Below are positions 16,845-26,724 of a stretch of 64,000 nt of DNA, one piece after another. The stretch spans positions 1 through 64,000 of the forward strand of contig JALUXP010000058.1 in NCBI GenBank assembly GCA_027013295.1. Direction: 5' to 3'. Every line of letters begins with the position of its first letter. Within the stretch, counting starts at the first letter, position 1. Position numbers and translations under genes: made by a program. Source of the DNA: Sulfurimonas sp. GTDB taxonomy: Bacteria > Campylobacterota > Campylobacteria > Campylobacterales > Sulfurimonadaceae. The notes under the pieces were generated by a model, which saw nothing but the letters and a program-made list of their open reading frames with translations, made no database searches and was not told the origin of the DNA.

Positions 16845-17372
16845 ATGCTACTTTTTTTAAAATCTTTCCTTTTTGCTGGTTCACAACAAGACACAATAGA
16901 AAAAATAGGCACCTATATTCAAATACTCATACCGCTGAGTGCATGGTCAACTACGCTTATCACAGATGACACTGAAGGTCAGATAGAGTTCTATAAATCT
17001 TTTGGTGCTACATTTGCAACAACTCAGATCCTTAAACACACTGTAGATCGTACACGCCCTGATGGTTCTAATACTCAGTCTTTTCCCTCAGGACATACAT
17101 CGGCATCATTTCAAGGGGCATCGTTTATCCACTTCAGATATGGGTTCAAATATGCTATCGTACCTTATCTTGGAGCTATTTTCGTAGGTTACAGTCGTGT
17201 CCAAGCCGACAAGCACTATGTGAGTGATGTAGTTGCTGGAGCAGTCATTGGGGCTGGATTTGCATGGCTCTTTACAAAACCTTATAAAATTAAAGATGTT
17301 CTTGTTAAACCTGTAGTTTTCAAATCCAAAAATAATAGGTATAATCTTTATGGGCTTCAAATAACTTTTTGA
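16845..17372 (+). CDS. PAP2-family membrane-associated phosphatase
   Basis: Acid phosphatase/lipid phosphatase superfamily. All three active-site motifs are present: KHTVDRTRP (KxxxxxxRP), FPSGHTSA (PSGH), and SRVQADKHYVSD (SRxxxxxHxxxD). The likely role is dephosphorylation of undecaprenyl pyrophosphate or phosphatidyl-glycerol phosphate at the outer face of the inner membrane. The first ATG is 16845, but the best ribosome binding site (AAGGA, 16816-16820) points to an ATC codon at 16827, which would restore a full signal peptide (IKKSLFMLLFLKSFLFA). See findings. Confidence 0.85.
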   Translation: MLLFLKSFLFAGSQQDTIEKIGTYIQILIPLSAWSTTLITDDTEGQIEFYKSFGATFATTQILKHTVDRTRPDGSNTQSFPSGHTSASFQGASFIHFRYGFKYAIVPYLGAIFVGYSRVQADKHYVSDVVAGAVIGAGFAWLFTKPYKIKDVLVKPVVFKSKNNRYNLYGLQITF

Positions 17373-17432
17373 TTTAACTACCTTTAACTATCTATTGGTT
17401 AAAATTCCATTATTAAAACAAAAGGCTCTCTC

Positions 17433-18839
17433 ATGGTTGTTACCCGTTTCGCTCCAAGTCCTACAGGATATCTTCACATCGGTGGTTTACGAACTGCACT
17501 ATTTTCTTATCTTTGGGCGAAAAAAAATGGAGGGAAGTTTGTGCTTCGCATCGAAGATACTGACAAGGCTAGAAATTCCGAGGAAGCGACACAGGCTATT
17601 TTAAAAGCATTTGAATGGCTAGGCTTAGAGCACGATGGAGAGATCACCTACCAATCACAAAGAGATGCAATCTACACGAAGTATATCCAACAACTTTTAG
17701 ATGAGGGCAAAGCCTACAAATGCTACATGTCAAAAGAGGAGCTTACTGAGCTTCGTGAGATGCAGATGGCAAATAAAGAGCGAACAAAATACAATGGTAA
17801 ATACCGTGACTTTGATGGTAATCCTCCAGAGGGCATAGAGCCTGTTATCCGTATCAAAGCACCTTTAACTGGTGAGATAGTTGTTAGAGATGGTGTCAAA
17901 GGTAATGTAAGCTTTCAAGCTCAAGATATCTTAGATGATTTTGTGATTGCTCGGGCTGATGGTGCACCTACTTACAACTTCGTAGTTGCTATTGATGATC
18001 ATCTTATGGGCATTAACGAAGTTATCCGTGGAGATGACCACCTCTCAAATACACCAAAACAGATAGTTGTTTACGATGCCCTTGGCTGGGACTTACCAAA
18101 ATTTTATCATGTACCTATGATACATAACTCAAATGGTAAAAAACTTTCAAAACGCGATGGGGCAACTGATGTTATGGCATACAAAGAGATGGGTTATACA
18201 CCAGAAGCACTCTTGAACTTTCTTGTGCGTCTTGGCTGGAGTCATGGAGATCAAGAGATATTTTCTATGGAGGAGATGCAAGAACTTTTCAACCCTAAAG
18301 ATATCAACAAGTCTGCATCTATCTACAACACAGAAAAACTTGACTGGCTTAATGCTCACTACATAAAAAGTACACCAAACGATATACTTGCAGAACTTTT
18401 AGTAGAATATGGTTTAACCCTCACATCACACGATAAAAAAGAGGTACTCCTTGATGCACTCAAAGAGCGAGCAAAAACTCTCAAAGAGATGGCAGAGTTA
18501 GTCAAAGAGATCCTTGTCACTCCTGAATCTTATGATGAAAAAGCAGTCAAAAAAGCCTTCAAGGGTGATGCTATCTCCATTTTAAATGCTTTTGGAGCAA
18601 AACTTACAGCAGGTAAATCTCATCTACCAAGTGACTACCATGCACTGATGGAAGAGGTGGTTACAGAGATGGAGATAGGATTTGGCAAAATCGGAATGCC
18701 CCTACGCGTGGCACTTCTTGGAAAGATGGGTGGTCCAAACATAGATGTTGTTATGGCAGTTATAGGCAAAGAGGAGACTATGCTGAGAATTGCTAAAGTA
18801 ATAGCGACTCAAGAGAGTCAAGAAACTGCCACTAGGTAA
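17433..18839 (+). CDS. gltX: Glutamyl-tRNA synthetase
   Basis: Class I aminoacyl-tRNA synthetase. FAPSPTGYLHIGGLRTA carries the HIGH-type motif, VLRIEDTD follows near residue 40, and KLSKRDG is the KMSKS-type loop near residue 240. At 468 residues it is full length. Campylobacterota often carry two gltX genes, one charging tRNA-Glu and one tRNA-Gln for amidation by GatCAB; which this is cannot be decided here. A hairpin at 18885-18906 after the stop probably ends transcription. Confidence 0.93.
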   Translation: MVVTRFAPSPTGYLHIGGLRTALFSYLWAKKNGGKFVLRIEDTDKARNSEEATQAILKAFEWLGLEHDGEITYQSQRDAIYTKYIQQLLDEGKAYKCYMSKEELTELREMQMANKERTKYNGKYRDFDGNPPEGIEPVIRIKAPLTGEIVVRDGVKGNVSFQAQDILDDFVIARADGAPTYNFVVAIDDHLMGINEVIRGDDHLSNTPKQIVVYDALGWDLPKFYHVPMIHNSNGKKLSKRDGATDVMAYKEMGYTPEALLNFLVRLGWSHGDQEIFSMEEMQELFNPKDINKSASIYNTEKLDWLNAHYIKSTPNDILAELLVEYGLTLTSHDKKEVLLDALKERAKTLKEMAELVKEILVTPESYDEKAVKKAFKGDAISILNAFGAKLTAGKSHLPSDYHALMEEVVTEMEIGFGKIGMPLRVALLGKMGGPNIDVVMAVIGKEETMLRIAKVIATQESQETATR

Positions 18840-18884
18840 AAAGTTCAATGTGTTTGTAATTTAAAAGTGGATTGGTGTAAATAT

Positions 18885-18906
18885 ATTCCCATCGGATGAT
18901 GGGAAT
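18885..18906. terminator. Hairpin between convergent gltX and infA
   Basis: ATTCCCATC-GGAT-GATGGGAAT is a perfect 9-bp stem with a 4-base loop, midway between the 3' ends of gltX and infA. There is no long T-run on either side, but the convergent position suits a bidirectional terminator. Confidence 0.5.
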
Positions 18907-18914
18907 GAAGAGGT

Positions 18915-19133
18915 CTACTTGTATCTATAGGTGATACGACCTTTATCAAGTGAATAAGGTGTTAACTCTAACTTTACCTTATCCCCTGGAAGTATTTTGA
19001 TGTAGTGCATACGCATCTTTCCAGCGATGTGACATAAAATCACATGACCATTTTCTAGCTCAACACGAAATGTTGCATTTGGTAGAGCTTCAACAATCTT
19101 GCCATCAACTTCTATAACATCAGCTTTAGCCAT
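18915..19133 (-). CDS. infA: Translation initiation factor IF-1
   Basis: The 72-residue S1-like OB-fold protein is of exact family length: [19 protein letters not shown] at the start and [13 protein letters not shown] in the middle. IF-1 occupies the ribosomal A site during initiation. It is the last gene of the S10-spc operon here, 94 bp after map. In many bacteria infA is followed by rpmJ; here rpmJ lies 30 kb away on the other strand. Confidence 0.95.
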   Translation of the reverse strand: MAKADVIEVDGKIVEALPNATFRVELENGHVILCHIAGKMRMHYIKILPGDKVKLELTPYSLDKGRITYRYK

Positions 19134-19227
19134 CTATTAATCCTTTTATAGTGTAAAATTCTTTGAAGAGCAAACATTCATCTGAATGTTAGCCATAAAA
19201 GAAAAGAATTTACTCTGTTGGTTTCTC

Positions 19228-19986
19228 TTACGCAAGAGATAGTATCTCAGCTTTACCGTTAATAATTGCAACAGTATGCTCGTAGTGTGAACCGCGTAAT
19301 CCATCGGCACTAACAACATCCCATTCATTTTCCAAGATAACTTTATCGCTATCTTTTTGACAAATCATAGGTTCAAGACAAAAAACCATTCCATTTTTTA
19401 TCTTTGGTCCTTGTTTAGGATTTTTTCCTTCGAGATAGTTTGGAATCTCTGGTTCTTCATGTGGTTTTTTTCCTATACCATGACCGCAAAAGTCATAGAG
19501 AGGGACAAATCCTCGTGAACGAATAGCATTTTCCAACACTAAAGATAACTCTTTAAATCTCATACCAACTTTAATACTATCAATAGCCTCATACAAACTT
19601 TCCTTTGCACATGCTATAAGTTTTTCATCTTCTTTAGAGACAGCCCCAACACTAACAGTAACGGCAGCATCACCAAACCAACCATCAAGTTCAGTACCAA
19701 TATCGTAACCTATAACATCACCCTCTTTGAGCTTATAATCAGTTGGGATACCGTGAATAATAGTTTCATTGAGTGAACAACATACCGCACTTGGAAAGCC
19801 ATAAAGACCTTTGAAAGAGGGTTTAGCACCCTGTGAGAGTATGTATTCCTCTGCTAGAGCATCTAACTCTTTAAGCGAGATGCCAGGTTTCGTATGTTCT
19901 TGAAGTAGGAGAAGTGCACCACCAACAATCTTGTTAGCGGCACGAAGTTTTTCTATCTCTAAAGGTTTTCTAAGCGCGATAGACAT
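19228..19986 (-). CDS. map: Methionine aminopeptidase type I
   Basis: Removes the initiator Met from new proteins. Metal ligands are visible: Asp in YDIGTELDGWFGDAAVT, His in GHGIGKKPHEEP, Glu in CLEPM, and Glu in the final YEHTVAI. The 252-residue length is normal for type Ia without an extension. It is 2 bp after secY, the usual place in the spc operon. Confidence 0.94.
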   Translation of the reverse strand: MSIALRKPLEIEKLRAANKIVGGALLLLQEHTKPGISLKELDALAEEYILSQGAKPSFKGLYGFPSAVCCSLNETIIHGIPTDYKLKEGDVIGYDIGTELDGWFGDAAVTVSVGAVSKEDEKLIACAKESLYEAIDSIKVGMRFKELSLVLENAIRSRGFVPLYDFCGHGIGKKPHEEPEIPNYLEGKNPKQGPKIKNGMVFCLEPMICQKDSDKVILENEWDVVSADGLRGSHYEHTVAIINGKAEILSLA

Positions 19987-19988
19987 AG

Positions 19989-21251
19989 TTAAAGACCAAC
20001 AGCACTAAGGGTTTCATATTTACTCATATAAACTTGAGCTTCAATTTTTCGCATAGTATCAAGAGCTACTTGAACAACAATAAGAACTGCAGTTCCACCA
20101 AAGAAGAAAGGTACACCCATCCCTTTGATAATCATAAATGGCAAAGTAGCAATCAAGCCAAGATAAAAAGCACCAGTTACTGTTAAGTCACCAGCAGTTT
20201 TGTTTAAAAAATCTTTAGTAGCAACACCTGTACGAATACCAGGAATAAAACCACCTTGTCTTTTTAGATTGTCTGAAATATCTTTTGCGTTAAATGTAAT
20301 CGAAGCATAGAAAAATGCGAAGAATATTACAAACACAAAAGTTAAAAAGTTAAAAAAGTATGAGTTTGGGCTCATAAAATCAGCAATCGCTTGAACCGTA
20401 GGATTTGTACTTGACGAAAGTACAGTCATCGGAAACATCAATATAGCAGAAGCAAAGATAACTGGAATAACACCAGCAAGATTTACTTTGATAGGGATGT
20501 AGTTCATAACTCTTTTGTTTTTGTTTTGCATCATAGTCTTTTTAGCATAAGTGATCGGCACACGGCGTTCACCAAGCTCAACATAGATGATAACCCCAAC
20601 AGTACCTAAGATTAAAGCTAAAATCACTAAGATAGTTAAAAAGCTCATAGCTCCAGTATTTACCATTGTGATGCTTTGACCAATAGCATTAGGAATTGCA
20701 GAAACAATTCCAGCAAAGATGATTAGAGATATACCATTTCCAATACCACTTTGAGTTATTTGCTCACCAATCCACATGAGAAGCATAGTCCCTGCAAGCA
20801 TAGATACTGCAGCGAGCAAGATAAATGTATTTTGATCAGCTAAAATAGCACTATTGCCAGTAGGTCCAGTTAAGCTTTGAAGCCCAACACTTACACCAAC
20901 TGCTTGAATAAGGGTAATCACAATAGTAGCATAACGAATTATTTGCATATATTTTGTCATACCATCACGCTCTTTTTTCATCTGACCTAGTGGTGCAAAA
21001 GTTGCAGCAAGAAGTTCCATGATGATTGAAGCGGTGATGTAAGGCATGATACCAAGAGATATGATAGAAAATCGCTGAACAGCTTTTCCACTAAACATAT
21101 TAAATAATCCGAGTGAGTCTGATTGGTGAGAATCAAAGAATGATGCAATAACTGCTGTGTCAACACCAGGTACTGGCACATAAGCCAGTAAGCGGTAGAG
21201 AAATAAAAACCCGACTGTAATAAGTATCTTATTTACAAGAGATTTATTCAC
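19989..21251 (-). CDS. secY: Preprotein translocase subunit SecY
   Basis: Central channel of the Sec translocon in the inner membrane. The 420-residue protein shows about ten membrane segments; LYRLLAYVPVPGVD near the start and YVELGERRVPITYAKK in the cytoplasmic loop between TM6 and TM7 are signature regions. It lies between rplO and map with spacings of 2 bp, as in most spc operons. Confidence 0.95.
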   Translation of the reverse strand: MNKSLVNKILITVGFLFLYRLLAYVPVPGVDTAVIASFFDSHQSDSLGLFNMFSGKAVQRFSIISLGIMPYITASIIMELLAATFAPLGQMKKERDGMTKYMQIIRYATIVITLIQAVGVSVGLQSLTGPTGNSAILADQNTFILLAAVSMLAGTMLLMWIGEQITQSGIGNGISLIIFAGIVSAIPNAIGQSITMVNTGAMSFLTILVILALILGTVGVIIYVELGERRVPITYAKKTMMQNKNKRVMNYIPIKVNLAGVIPVIFASAILMFPMTVLSSSTNPTVQAIADFMSPNSYFFNFLTFVFVIFFAFFYASITFNAKDISDNLKRQGGFIPGIRTGVATKDFLNKTAGDLTVTGAFYLGLIATLPFMIIKGMGVPFFFGGTAVLIVVQVALDTMRKIEAQVYMSKYETLSAVGL

Positions 21252-21253
21252 AA

Positions 21254-21655
21254 CTATTTACCTGTAGTTGTAACGCTGTCGTCTTTAATTTTAGAAGCTA
21301 AATCTTTCGCGTGAGCTCCAACTAATTTAACTTTTGAAACTGAGTTAGCTATCTTATGAACGCTACGGAGAGACTCCATAGTGATCTCTTCAAGCTCTGC
21401 AACTGCAGTAATTTTTTCAACATTAATCACATAAGGTTTAATATTGTTAGAATAGAAACCGATTTTTGGCATAATCTTCGCTAATGGAAGCTGACCGCCA
21501 ATAAAGTTTCTCTTTCTTTTATAACCTGAACGAGATTTCTGACCTTTTTGACCACGAGCTGCAGTCTTACCAGTACCAGAACCTTGTCCACGACCAACTC
21601 TTTTTCGGTTGCTTGTTGAACCTTTGGCTGGTGATAAATTTTCTATTGCCATCAT
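21254..21655 (-). CDS. rplO: 50S ribosomal protein L15
   Basis: The 133-residue protein starts with LSPAKGSTSNRKRVGRGQGSG, the basic Gly-rich L15 N-terminus that threads into 23S rRNA. It directly follows rpsE; the rpmD (L30) gene that lies between them in many bacteria is absent. Confidence 0.95.
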   Translation of the reverse strand: MMAIENLSPAKGSTSNRKRVGRGQGSGTGKTAARGQKGQKSRSGYKRKRNFIGGQLPLAKIMPKIGFYSNNIKPYVINVEKITAVAELEEITMESLRSVHKIANSVSKVKLVGAHAKDLASKIKDDSVTTTGK

Positions 21656-21656
21656 A

Positions 21657-22100
21657 TTATCCTTTTAAACGACCTAGTGCTTCAACAGTTGCGCGCACTA
21701 GTGTATTTGGATTGTTTGAGCCAATTGATTTTGTAAGTATATCTTGAAAACCTGCAAGTTCAAGAACAGGACGAGCTGCTCCACCTGCAATAACACCTGT
21801 ACCTTCAGATGCTGGTTTTAAAAGGATAGTGCTTGCATTAAATTTATGCTCAATATCGTGTGCAATAGTTGTACCTTTAATACTTACTGTTGTAAGATTT
21901 TTAAACGCTTCATCTACTGCTTTTTTAATAGCATCAGGAACTTCTTTCGCTTTTCCTGTACCATAACCAATCGTACCTTTTCTATCGCCAACTACTACAA
22001 GAGCAGTAAAACGAAATCTACGACCACCTTTAACAACTTTTGTTACACGACCAATATTTACAATCGCTTCTTCAAAATCATCTCTATTAATTTCCATCAT
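21657..22100 (-). CDS. rpsE: 30S ribosomal protein S5
   Basis: A 147-residue S5 with the double-stranded RNA-binding-like N-terminal half ([21 protein letters not shown]) and C-terminal [21 protein letters not shown]. It contributes to decoding fidelity at the mRNA entrance. It is shorter at the N-terminus than enterobacterial S5 (~167). Confidence 0.95.
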   Translation of the reverse strand: MMEINRDDFEEAIVNIGRVTKVVKGGRRFRFTALVVVGDRKGTIGYGTGKAKEVPDAIKKAVDEAFKNLTTVSIKGTTIAHDIEHKFNASTILLKPASEGTGVIAGGAARPVLELAGFQDILTKSIGSNNPNTLVRATVEALGRLKG

Positions 22101-22106
22101 GCTCTC

Positions 22107-22463
22107 CTAGAACTTAATTTCGTTCGCACGAAGTGCGTCACCGAATGAAGCTACAACACCGTGGTATTGGTAACCATTACGATCAAAAACAATCTCAGAA
22201 ATTTTAGCCTCTTTTAGTTTAGCAGCAAATGCCTCACCTAGTGCAGCTGCACCCTCTTTGTTTGCTTTGTGTCCTGTCACTTTAGAGTGAAGAGAAACTA
22301 GCGTTGTCGCAGTCACATCATCAATAGCTTGTACACTTAAATAACGGTTTGAACGAAAAACAGATACTCGTGGAAGTGTAGCACACCCGCTGATTTTCGC
22401 ACGGATACGACGCTTACGCTTTAGGCGAGTAGCAACTTTATTTTTTAATACTTTTGCATTCAT
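22107..22463 (-). CDS. rplR: 50S ribosomal protein L18
   Basis: A 118-residue L18, the 5S rRNA-binding protein: [14 protein letters not shown] at the N-terminus and [20 protein letters not shown] near the C-terminus. It is 6 bp from rpsE, within the spc operon. Confidence 0.95.
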   Translation of the reverse strand: MNAKVLKNKVATRLKRKRRIRAKISGCATLPRVSVFRSNRYLSVQAIDDVTATTLVSLHSKVTGHKANKEGAAALGEAFAAKLKEAKISEIVFDRNGYQYHGVVASFGDALRANEIKF

Positions 22464-22472
22464 CTTTTATCC

Positions 22473-23009
22473 TTACTTACTAGCAGTTTTACCGGCTTTA
22501 CGCACGATATGCTCTTCCATATACTTAACACCTTTACCTTTGTAAGGCTCTGGTGGACGGAAACTTCTTACTTCAGCAGCGACTTGACCGATAAGTTGTT
22601 TATCGTGGCTTTTAAAAGTAATAACATTTTTTACAACTTCAGCGGTGACACCTTCTGGTAATTCATAGTTAATGTCATGAGAAAATCCAAGTTGTAAGTT
22701 TAAAACTTTACCTTGAACTGCAGCTCTATACCCAACACCATTAATCTCTAACTGCTTTGAATAACCTTGAGTTAAACCAGTTACGATATTTTGTGCTAAG
22801 GCTCTATATGTTCCCCAAAATGCTCTGTGCTCTTTAGCTTCACTTTTAACAGCGAAAGTTAAAACAGTACCATCTATAGAAAAATCAACATTACCTTTAG
22901 TGTCTAAATCAACTGAATTTTTTCCAGCAACAAAAGTGATTATATCTCCATTTGTGCTAACTTTGACATTAGCTCCGCAATCTACGGGTTTTTTACCAAT
23001 TCTTGACAT
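22473..23009 (-). CDS. rplF: 50S ribosomal protein L6
   Basis: A 178-residue, two-domain L6 ending with the diagnostic FRPPEPYKGKGVKYMEEHIVRK. It binds near the sarcin-ricin loop of 23S rRNA. It starts MSRIGKKPV, as in most bacteria. Confidence 0.96.
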   Translation of the reverse strand: MSRIGKKPVDCGANVKVSTNGDIITFVAGKNSVDLDTKGNVDFSIDGTVLTFAVKSEAKEHRAFWGTYRALAQNIVTGLTQGYSKQLEINGVGYRAAVQGKVLNLQLGFSHDINYELPEGVTAEVVKNVITFKSHDKQLIGQVAAEVRSFRPPEPYKGKGVKYMEEHIVRKAGKTASK

Positions 23010-23018
23010 AATTCACCC

Positions 23019-23414
23019 CTACCAAATCGTACACATAACTTCGCCACCAATACCAAGCTCATAAGCTTTGTCATTTGGTAGTACGCCATGTGAAGTAGAA
23101 ACAATAATAGTTCCATAACCATTTTTGAAACGCTTGATATCTTCTTTACCTTTGTAAACGCGTCTTCCAGGTTTAGAAACTCTTTTCATCTCATTGATTA
23201 CAACTGAACCGTTATCATCATATTTTAATACAACTTTGATAGTCTTCTTAATGCCATCTTCAATAACATTAGCACTTTCTAAGTAAGCTTTATCAACTAA
23301 GATATTTACCATTGCTTCAACACTCTTAGAATGAACAAGTGTAGTAGTACTTAGTTTTCTCATACCAGCATTACGGATTCTCGTTAAAGAATCTGATACT
23401 AAATCATTTATCAT
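23019..23414 (-). CDS. rpsH: 30S ribosomal protein S8
   Basis: A 131-residue S8: [18 protein letters not shown] at the N-terminus and [17 protein letters not shown] with GGEVMCTIW at the end. It binds helix 21 of 16S rRNA and, in E. coli, represses the spc operon. The 76-bp gap upstream of it, with a hairpin, is the largest internal gap among the ribosomal-protein genes of this operon. Confidence 0.96.
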   Translation of the reverse strand: MINDLVSDSLTRIRNAGMRKLSTTTLVHSKSVEAMVNILVDKAYLESANVIEDGIKKTIKVVLKYDDNGSVVINEMKRVSKPGRRVYKGKEDIKRFKNGYGTIIVSTSHGVLPNDKAYELGIGGEVMCTIW

Positions 23415-23433
23415 TTAAATTCCTTGTTTTGCA

Positions 23434-23453
23434 AGTTTAACCTAAGTTAAACT
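23434..23453 (-). repeat. Hairpin in the rpsN-rpsH gap
   Basis: AGTTTAAC-CTAA-GTTAAACT is a perfect 8-bp inverted repeat about 20 bp upstream of the rpsH start. It sits in the 76-bp gap of an otherwise tightly packed operon. It may be an mRNA processing or translational control element; it lacks a terminator T-run. Confidence 0.5.
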
Positions 23454-23490
23454 GCTAATTGTTAGGAGTTTCTAAATGGAAGGCAATTGC

Positions 23491-23676
23491 CTACCAGCTA
23501 GACTTTCTAACACCTGGGATTAATCCCTCATTTGCCATTTTTCTAAAACATATACGACAGATTCCAAAGTCACGAAGAACAGAGTGCGGACGACCACAAA
23601 TCTGACATCTTGTATAACCACGAACTTTGAACTTTGGAGTTCTTGCCGCTTTAGCGATCATTGATTTCTTAGCCAT
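23491..23676 (-). CDS. rpsN: 30S ribosomal protein S14, zinc-binding (type Z)
   Basis: The short 61-residue, zinc-ribbon form of S14: CQIC and CRIC pairs frame [12 protein letters not shown], in contrast to the ~100-residue zinc-free form. The single-base overlap with rplE indicates coupled translation. Confidence 0.95.
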   Translation of the reverse strand: MAKKSMIAKAARTPKFKVRGYTRCQICGRPHSVLRDFGICRICFRKMANEGLIPGVRKSSW

Positions 23677-24221
23677 TAGTTACTCCCTTTTGTAAAAGGC
23701 ATACCCAATTTCTCTAAAAGAGCAAATCCTGCCTTATCTGTACCAGCTGATGTTACAACAGTGATGTTCATACCATGAATTTGCATGATTGAGTCATAAG
23801 TGATCTCCGGAAAGATCAATTGCTCTTGCAAACCAAAGTTGAAATTACCACGACCATCAAAACCATTTCTAGCAACTCCACGGAAATCTTTTACACGAGG
23901 AAGTGCAATAGATACGAGACGGTCAAAGAAATTGTACATATTTTCACCACGAAGCGTTACTCGGATACCAACTGGCATACCCTCACGAACTTTAAAACCT
24001 GCAACAGATTTTTTCGCAATTACTGTAGTCGCTTTTTGACCAGCAATAGTAGTAATAGTATCTTCAATATTTTTGATAAGCTTGTTATCTTTCATAGCAA
24101 ACCCAGCACCCACAGAGATGATAACTTTTTCAAGTTTTGGTGTCTCCATAGGATTTTTGATATCTAAATCTTTTTGTAACTCAGCTTTTAAACCTAAGTA
24201 TTTATCTTTTAAGCGTGCCAT
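23676..24221 (-). CDS. rplE: 50S ribosomal protein L5
   Basis: A 181-residue L5, which contacts 5S rRNA and P-site t[21 protein letters not shown] near the start and [16 protein letters not shown] toward the C-terminus are family signatures. It is 2 bp after rplX. Confidence 0.96.
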   Translation of the reverse strand: MARLKDKYLGLKAELQKDLDIKNPMETPKLEKVIISVGAGFAMKDNKLIKNIEDTITTIAGQKATTVIAKKSVAGFKVREGMPVGIRVTLRGENMYNFFDRLVSIALPRVKDFRGVARNGFDGRGNFNFGLQEQLIFPEITYDSIMQIHGMNITVVTSAGTDKAGFALLEKLGMPFTKGSN

Positions 24222-24223
24222 TA

Positions 24224-24454
24224 TTATGCCTCCACTTTACGAACATTTGAAGCGTCTATCGGCATCTCTTTATTGACATGCCCGCCTTTTGTATTCTCTT
24301 CAGTTGGTTTGATAGCTTTTTTAGCAACCTTACAACCCTCAACGATAACTTTGTTTCGCTTAGGCATAACTGCTAAAACAGTAGCCTTAGTCCCACGGTC
24401 ATCTCCAGCGATAATTTCTACAGTATCGCCTTTTTTGAAATTAAACTTTGCCAT
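24224..24454 (-). CDS. rplX: 50S ribosomal protein L24
   Basis: A 76-residue KOW-domain protein ([21 protein letters not shown]) that initiates 50S assembly near the exit tunnel. It is shorter than the ~104 residues in E. coli but ends naturally at a stop. It overlaps rplN by one base. Confidence 0.94.
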   Translation of the reverse strand: MAKFNFKKGDTVEIIAGDDRGTKATVLAVMPKRNKVIVEGCKVAKKAIKPTEENTKGGHVNKEMPIDASNVRKVEA

Positions 24455-24822
24455 TAAACAACCTCCGGTGCAAGAGAAACAATCTTCATGAAACCAGCAT
24501 AACGAACTTCACGACCAACAGGTCCGAAGATACGAGTACCGATTGGTTCTCTCTTATCATCAAGGATTACAGCTGCATTGTCATCAAAACGAATAAGAGA
24601 ACCGTTTTCACGCTGAATCTCTTTGTGTGTTCTTACTACAACAGCTTTAACCACTTTACCTTTTTTGACTTTAGCAGTTGGAGTCGCTTTTTTCACAGAA
24701 GCAACGATAACGTCACCTACTGATGCATAACGACGCTTAGAACCACCAAGCACTTTAATACACATAATCTCTTTAGCACCTGTATTATCAGCTACATTTA
24801 AACGAGTGAAACCTTGTATCAT
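24454..24822 (-). CDS. rplN: 50S ribosomal protein L14
   Basis: A 122-residue L14 of exact family length, beginning [19 protein letters not shown] and containing [20 protein letters not shown]. It lies at the subunit interface. It overlaps both neighbours by a single base. Confidence 0.97.
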   Translation of the reverse strand: MIQGFTRLNVADNTGAKEIMCIKVLGGSKRRYASVGDVIVASVKKATPTAKVKKGKVVKAVVVRTHKEIQRENGSLIRFDDNAAVILDDKREPIGTRIFGPVGREVRYAGFMKIVSLAPEVV

Positions 24823-25067
24823 TACGCGGCTCCTACTACTGATTTAAGTCTAAAAGATTTAGTCTTAGAAAGTGGACGACATTCTCTTGCGATAATTTCG
24901 TCTCCAACTTTAAGTTCATTTCTCTCATCGTGAACAAGATATTTTTTGAACTTTTTTACAACTTTGTGGTAACGAGGATGCATTACACGGCGTTCTACAA
25001 CCATAGAGATTGTTTTATCGCCTGAAATTTTTACAACTTTACCTTGAATTTCTCGTTTGTGTGTCAT
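24822..25067 (-). CDS. rpsQ: 30S ribosomal protein S17
   Basis: An 81-residue OB-fold protein: [23 protein letters not shown], then [19 protein letters not shown] and [11 protein letters not shown]. It is a primary 16S rRNA binder in 30S assembly. Confidence 0.96.
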   Translation of the reverse strand: MTHKREIQGKVVKISGDKTISMVVERRVMHPRYHKVVKKFKKYLVHDERNELKVGDEIIARECRPLSKTKSFRLKSVVGAA

Positions 25068-25078
25068 TATCTCACCCC

Positions 25079-25279
25079 TTACTTCACAACAGCTGTATTG
25101 GCTACAGTTATCGCAGTATTAATGCGTGCAATATCTTTTTTAGCAACACTTAGTTCACTAGTGTTTTGAAGTTGCATCATCTGTTTTTTAATCTTAAGAG
25201 TAAAAAGCTCAGTTTTTTTCTCTTTAAGCATAGCATTTAATTCAGCTACAGTCTTACCTGATAAATCAGAATAATTCAT
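25079..25279 (-). CDS. rpmC: 50S ribosomal protein L29
   Basis: A 66-residue helical hairpin protein at the tunnel exit ([20 protein letters not shown], then [18 protein letters not shown]). It overlaps the end of rplP by 14 bp. Confidence 0.93.
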   Translation of the reverse strand: MNYSDLSGKTVAELNAMLKEKKTELFTLKIKKQMMQLQNTSELSVAKKDIARINTAITVANTAVVK

Positions 25280-25691
25280 TGTTCATCTCCGTAGTGATTA
25301 TTTTTGTTTTGAACGGTAACTTGTGAATAGCCAGAGTTAATGCTTTACGCGCTAAATCTTCGTTTACACCAGCCATTTCAAAAATGATACGACCAGGCTT
25401 GATGTTCATAACATACTGATCGATTGGACCCTTACCTTTACCCATACGCACTTCAAGAGGGCGTTTAGTGATAGGCTTAGCAGGAAATACTCTAATCCAG
25501 ATCTTACCAGTACGATTAATAGCACGAGTAGCTGAAATACGAGCAGCCTCAATTTGACGAGAGTTGATACGACCTGCTTCAACAGCTTTAATAGCTATGT
25601 CACCAAATGCTAATGAATATCCACTACGAGCATAACCACGGTTACGCCCTTTCATCATTTTACGGTATTTTGTTCTTTTTGGCATCAACAT
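25266..25691 (-). CDS. rplP: 50S ribosomal protein L16
   Basis: A 141-residue L16 needed for A-site tRNA accommodation: [19 protein letters not shown] and [21 protein letters not shown]. Two in-frame ATGs (25691 and 25685) compete; the second gives the standard MPKRTKYR start, so the first two residues are doubtful. Confidence 0.95.
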   Translation of the reverse strand: MLMPKRTKYRKMMKGRNRGYARSGYSLAFGDIAIKAVEAGRINSRQIEAARISATRAINRTGKIWIRVFPAKPITKRPLEVRMGKGKGPIDQYVMNIKPGRIIFEMAGVNEDLARKALTLAIHKLPFKTKIITTEMNNELF

Positions 25692-25694
25692 AAT

Positions 25695-26402
25695 CTATTC
25701 CGCCTTTTCTTTTCTTGGAGCTCTCTTGCGAGGACGCTCTTTTTTCTCATCGTTCACTTCTACAGGTACACCTTTCGTAAGCACTTCACCTTTGAAGATC
25801 CATACTTTGATACCGATGATTCCATATTGAGTATGTGCTTCAGCGAAACCATAATCAATTTTAGCACGAAGTGTATGAAGAGGGACACGACCTTCTAAAT
25901 ACCATTCAGTACGAGCCATTTCAGCTCCACCAAGACGACCAGCAACTGCTACCTTGATACCTTTAGCACCACTTCTTTGTGCATTTTGCATAACTTTTTT
26001 CATAGCGCGTCTAAAAGCGATACGACGCTCTAGTTGTGTTGCTACATTTTCAGCTACGAGCTGTGCAGAGGTATTTGCTTTTTTCTCTTCTTTTATATTG
26101 ACAGATATATTTTTACCTATAAGTTTTTGAAGATTTGTTTTAAGCTTTTCAATATCTGCACCTTTTTTCCCAATGATAATACCAGGACGAGCTGCAACGA
26201 TAGTTACACGAAGACGCTTTACAGTTCTTTCAATGATGATGTTTGCAACACCAGCATAGTAAAGTTCTTTTTTCAAATAAGTTCTAATCTTGTAATCTTC
26301 ACCTAAAGACGCTGCTGCAGTCTTAAAGTCAGGGAACCAACGAGATTCCCAGTTACGATTGATACCAAGACGCAAACCAATAGGATTAATTTTATGACCC
26401 AT
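25695..26402 (-). CDS. rpsC: 30S ribosomal protein S3
   Basis: A 235-residue S3 with [14 protein letters not shown] at the start, a KH domain ([16 protein letters not shown], residues ~64-80) and [13 protein letters not shown] in the C-terminal domain. It lines the mRNA entry channel. A Lys/Arg/Glu-rich tail of ~20 residues ends the protein. Confidence 0.96.
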   Translation of the reverse strand: MGHKINPIGLRLGINRNWESRWFPDFKTAAASLGEDYKIRTYLKKELYYAGVANIIIERTVKRLRVTIVAARPGIIIGKKGADIEKLKTNLQKLIGKNISVNIKEEKKANTSAQLVAENVATQLERRIAFRRAMKKVMQNAQRSGAKGIKVAVAGRLGGAEMARTEWYLEGRVPLHTLRAKIDYGFAEAHTQYGIIGIKVWIFKGEVLTKGVPVEVNDEKKERPRKRAPRKEKAE

Positions 26403-26404
26403 AA

Positions 26405-26722
26405 TTATTTACCCTCTACTTCTACTAAGATATGTGCTGTTGGCTTACGGATTCCCGATGCCATACCACGAGCTCTTGGGCGAAAACGCTTAAGAACTGG
26501 ACCATTATCAACACGACAAGATGTTACGACACAGTCACTAGCTTCATTACCACTATTTGCCACTGCAGATGCAAGTACCTTATAGATGATTTTAGCTGCT
26601 TTGTTTGGTGTAAATTCTAAAGCTGCAAGAGCCTCCTCAGCATTCATACCTTGAATCTCTCTTGCGATAAGACGAGATTTGATTGGCGATACACGGATAA
26701 ACTTTAATAATGCTTTAGCCAT
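26405..26722 (-). CDS. rplV: 50S ribosomal protein L22
   Basis: A 105-residue L22 whose beta-hairpin lines the exit tunnel: [17 protein letters not shown] and [20 protein letters not shown]. It is 2 bp after rpsS. Confidence 0.96.
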   Translation of the reverse strand: MAKALLKFIRVSPIKSRLIAREIQGMNAEEALAALEFTPNKAAKIIYKVLASAVANSGNEASDCVVTSCRVDNGPVLKRFRPRARGMASGIRKPTAHILVEVEGK

Positions 26723-26724
26723 GA

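Noticed and set aside
23820-24167. 115-residue ORF antisense to rplE
   Set aside because: Shadow frame of a conserved ribosomal gene, with no start signal.
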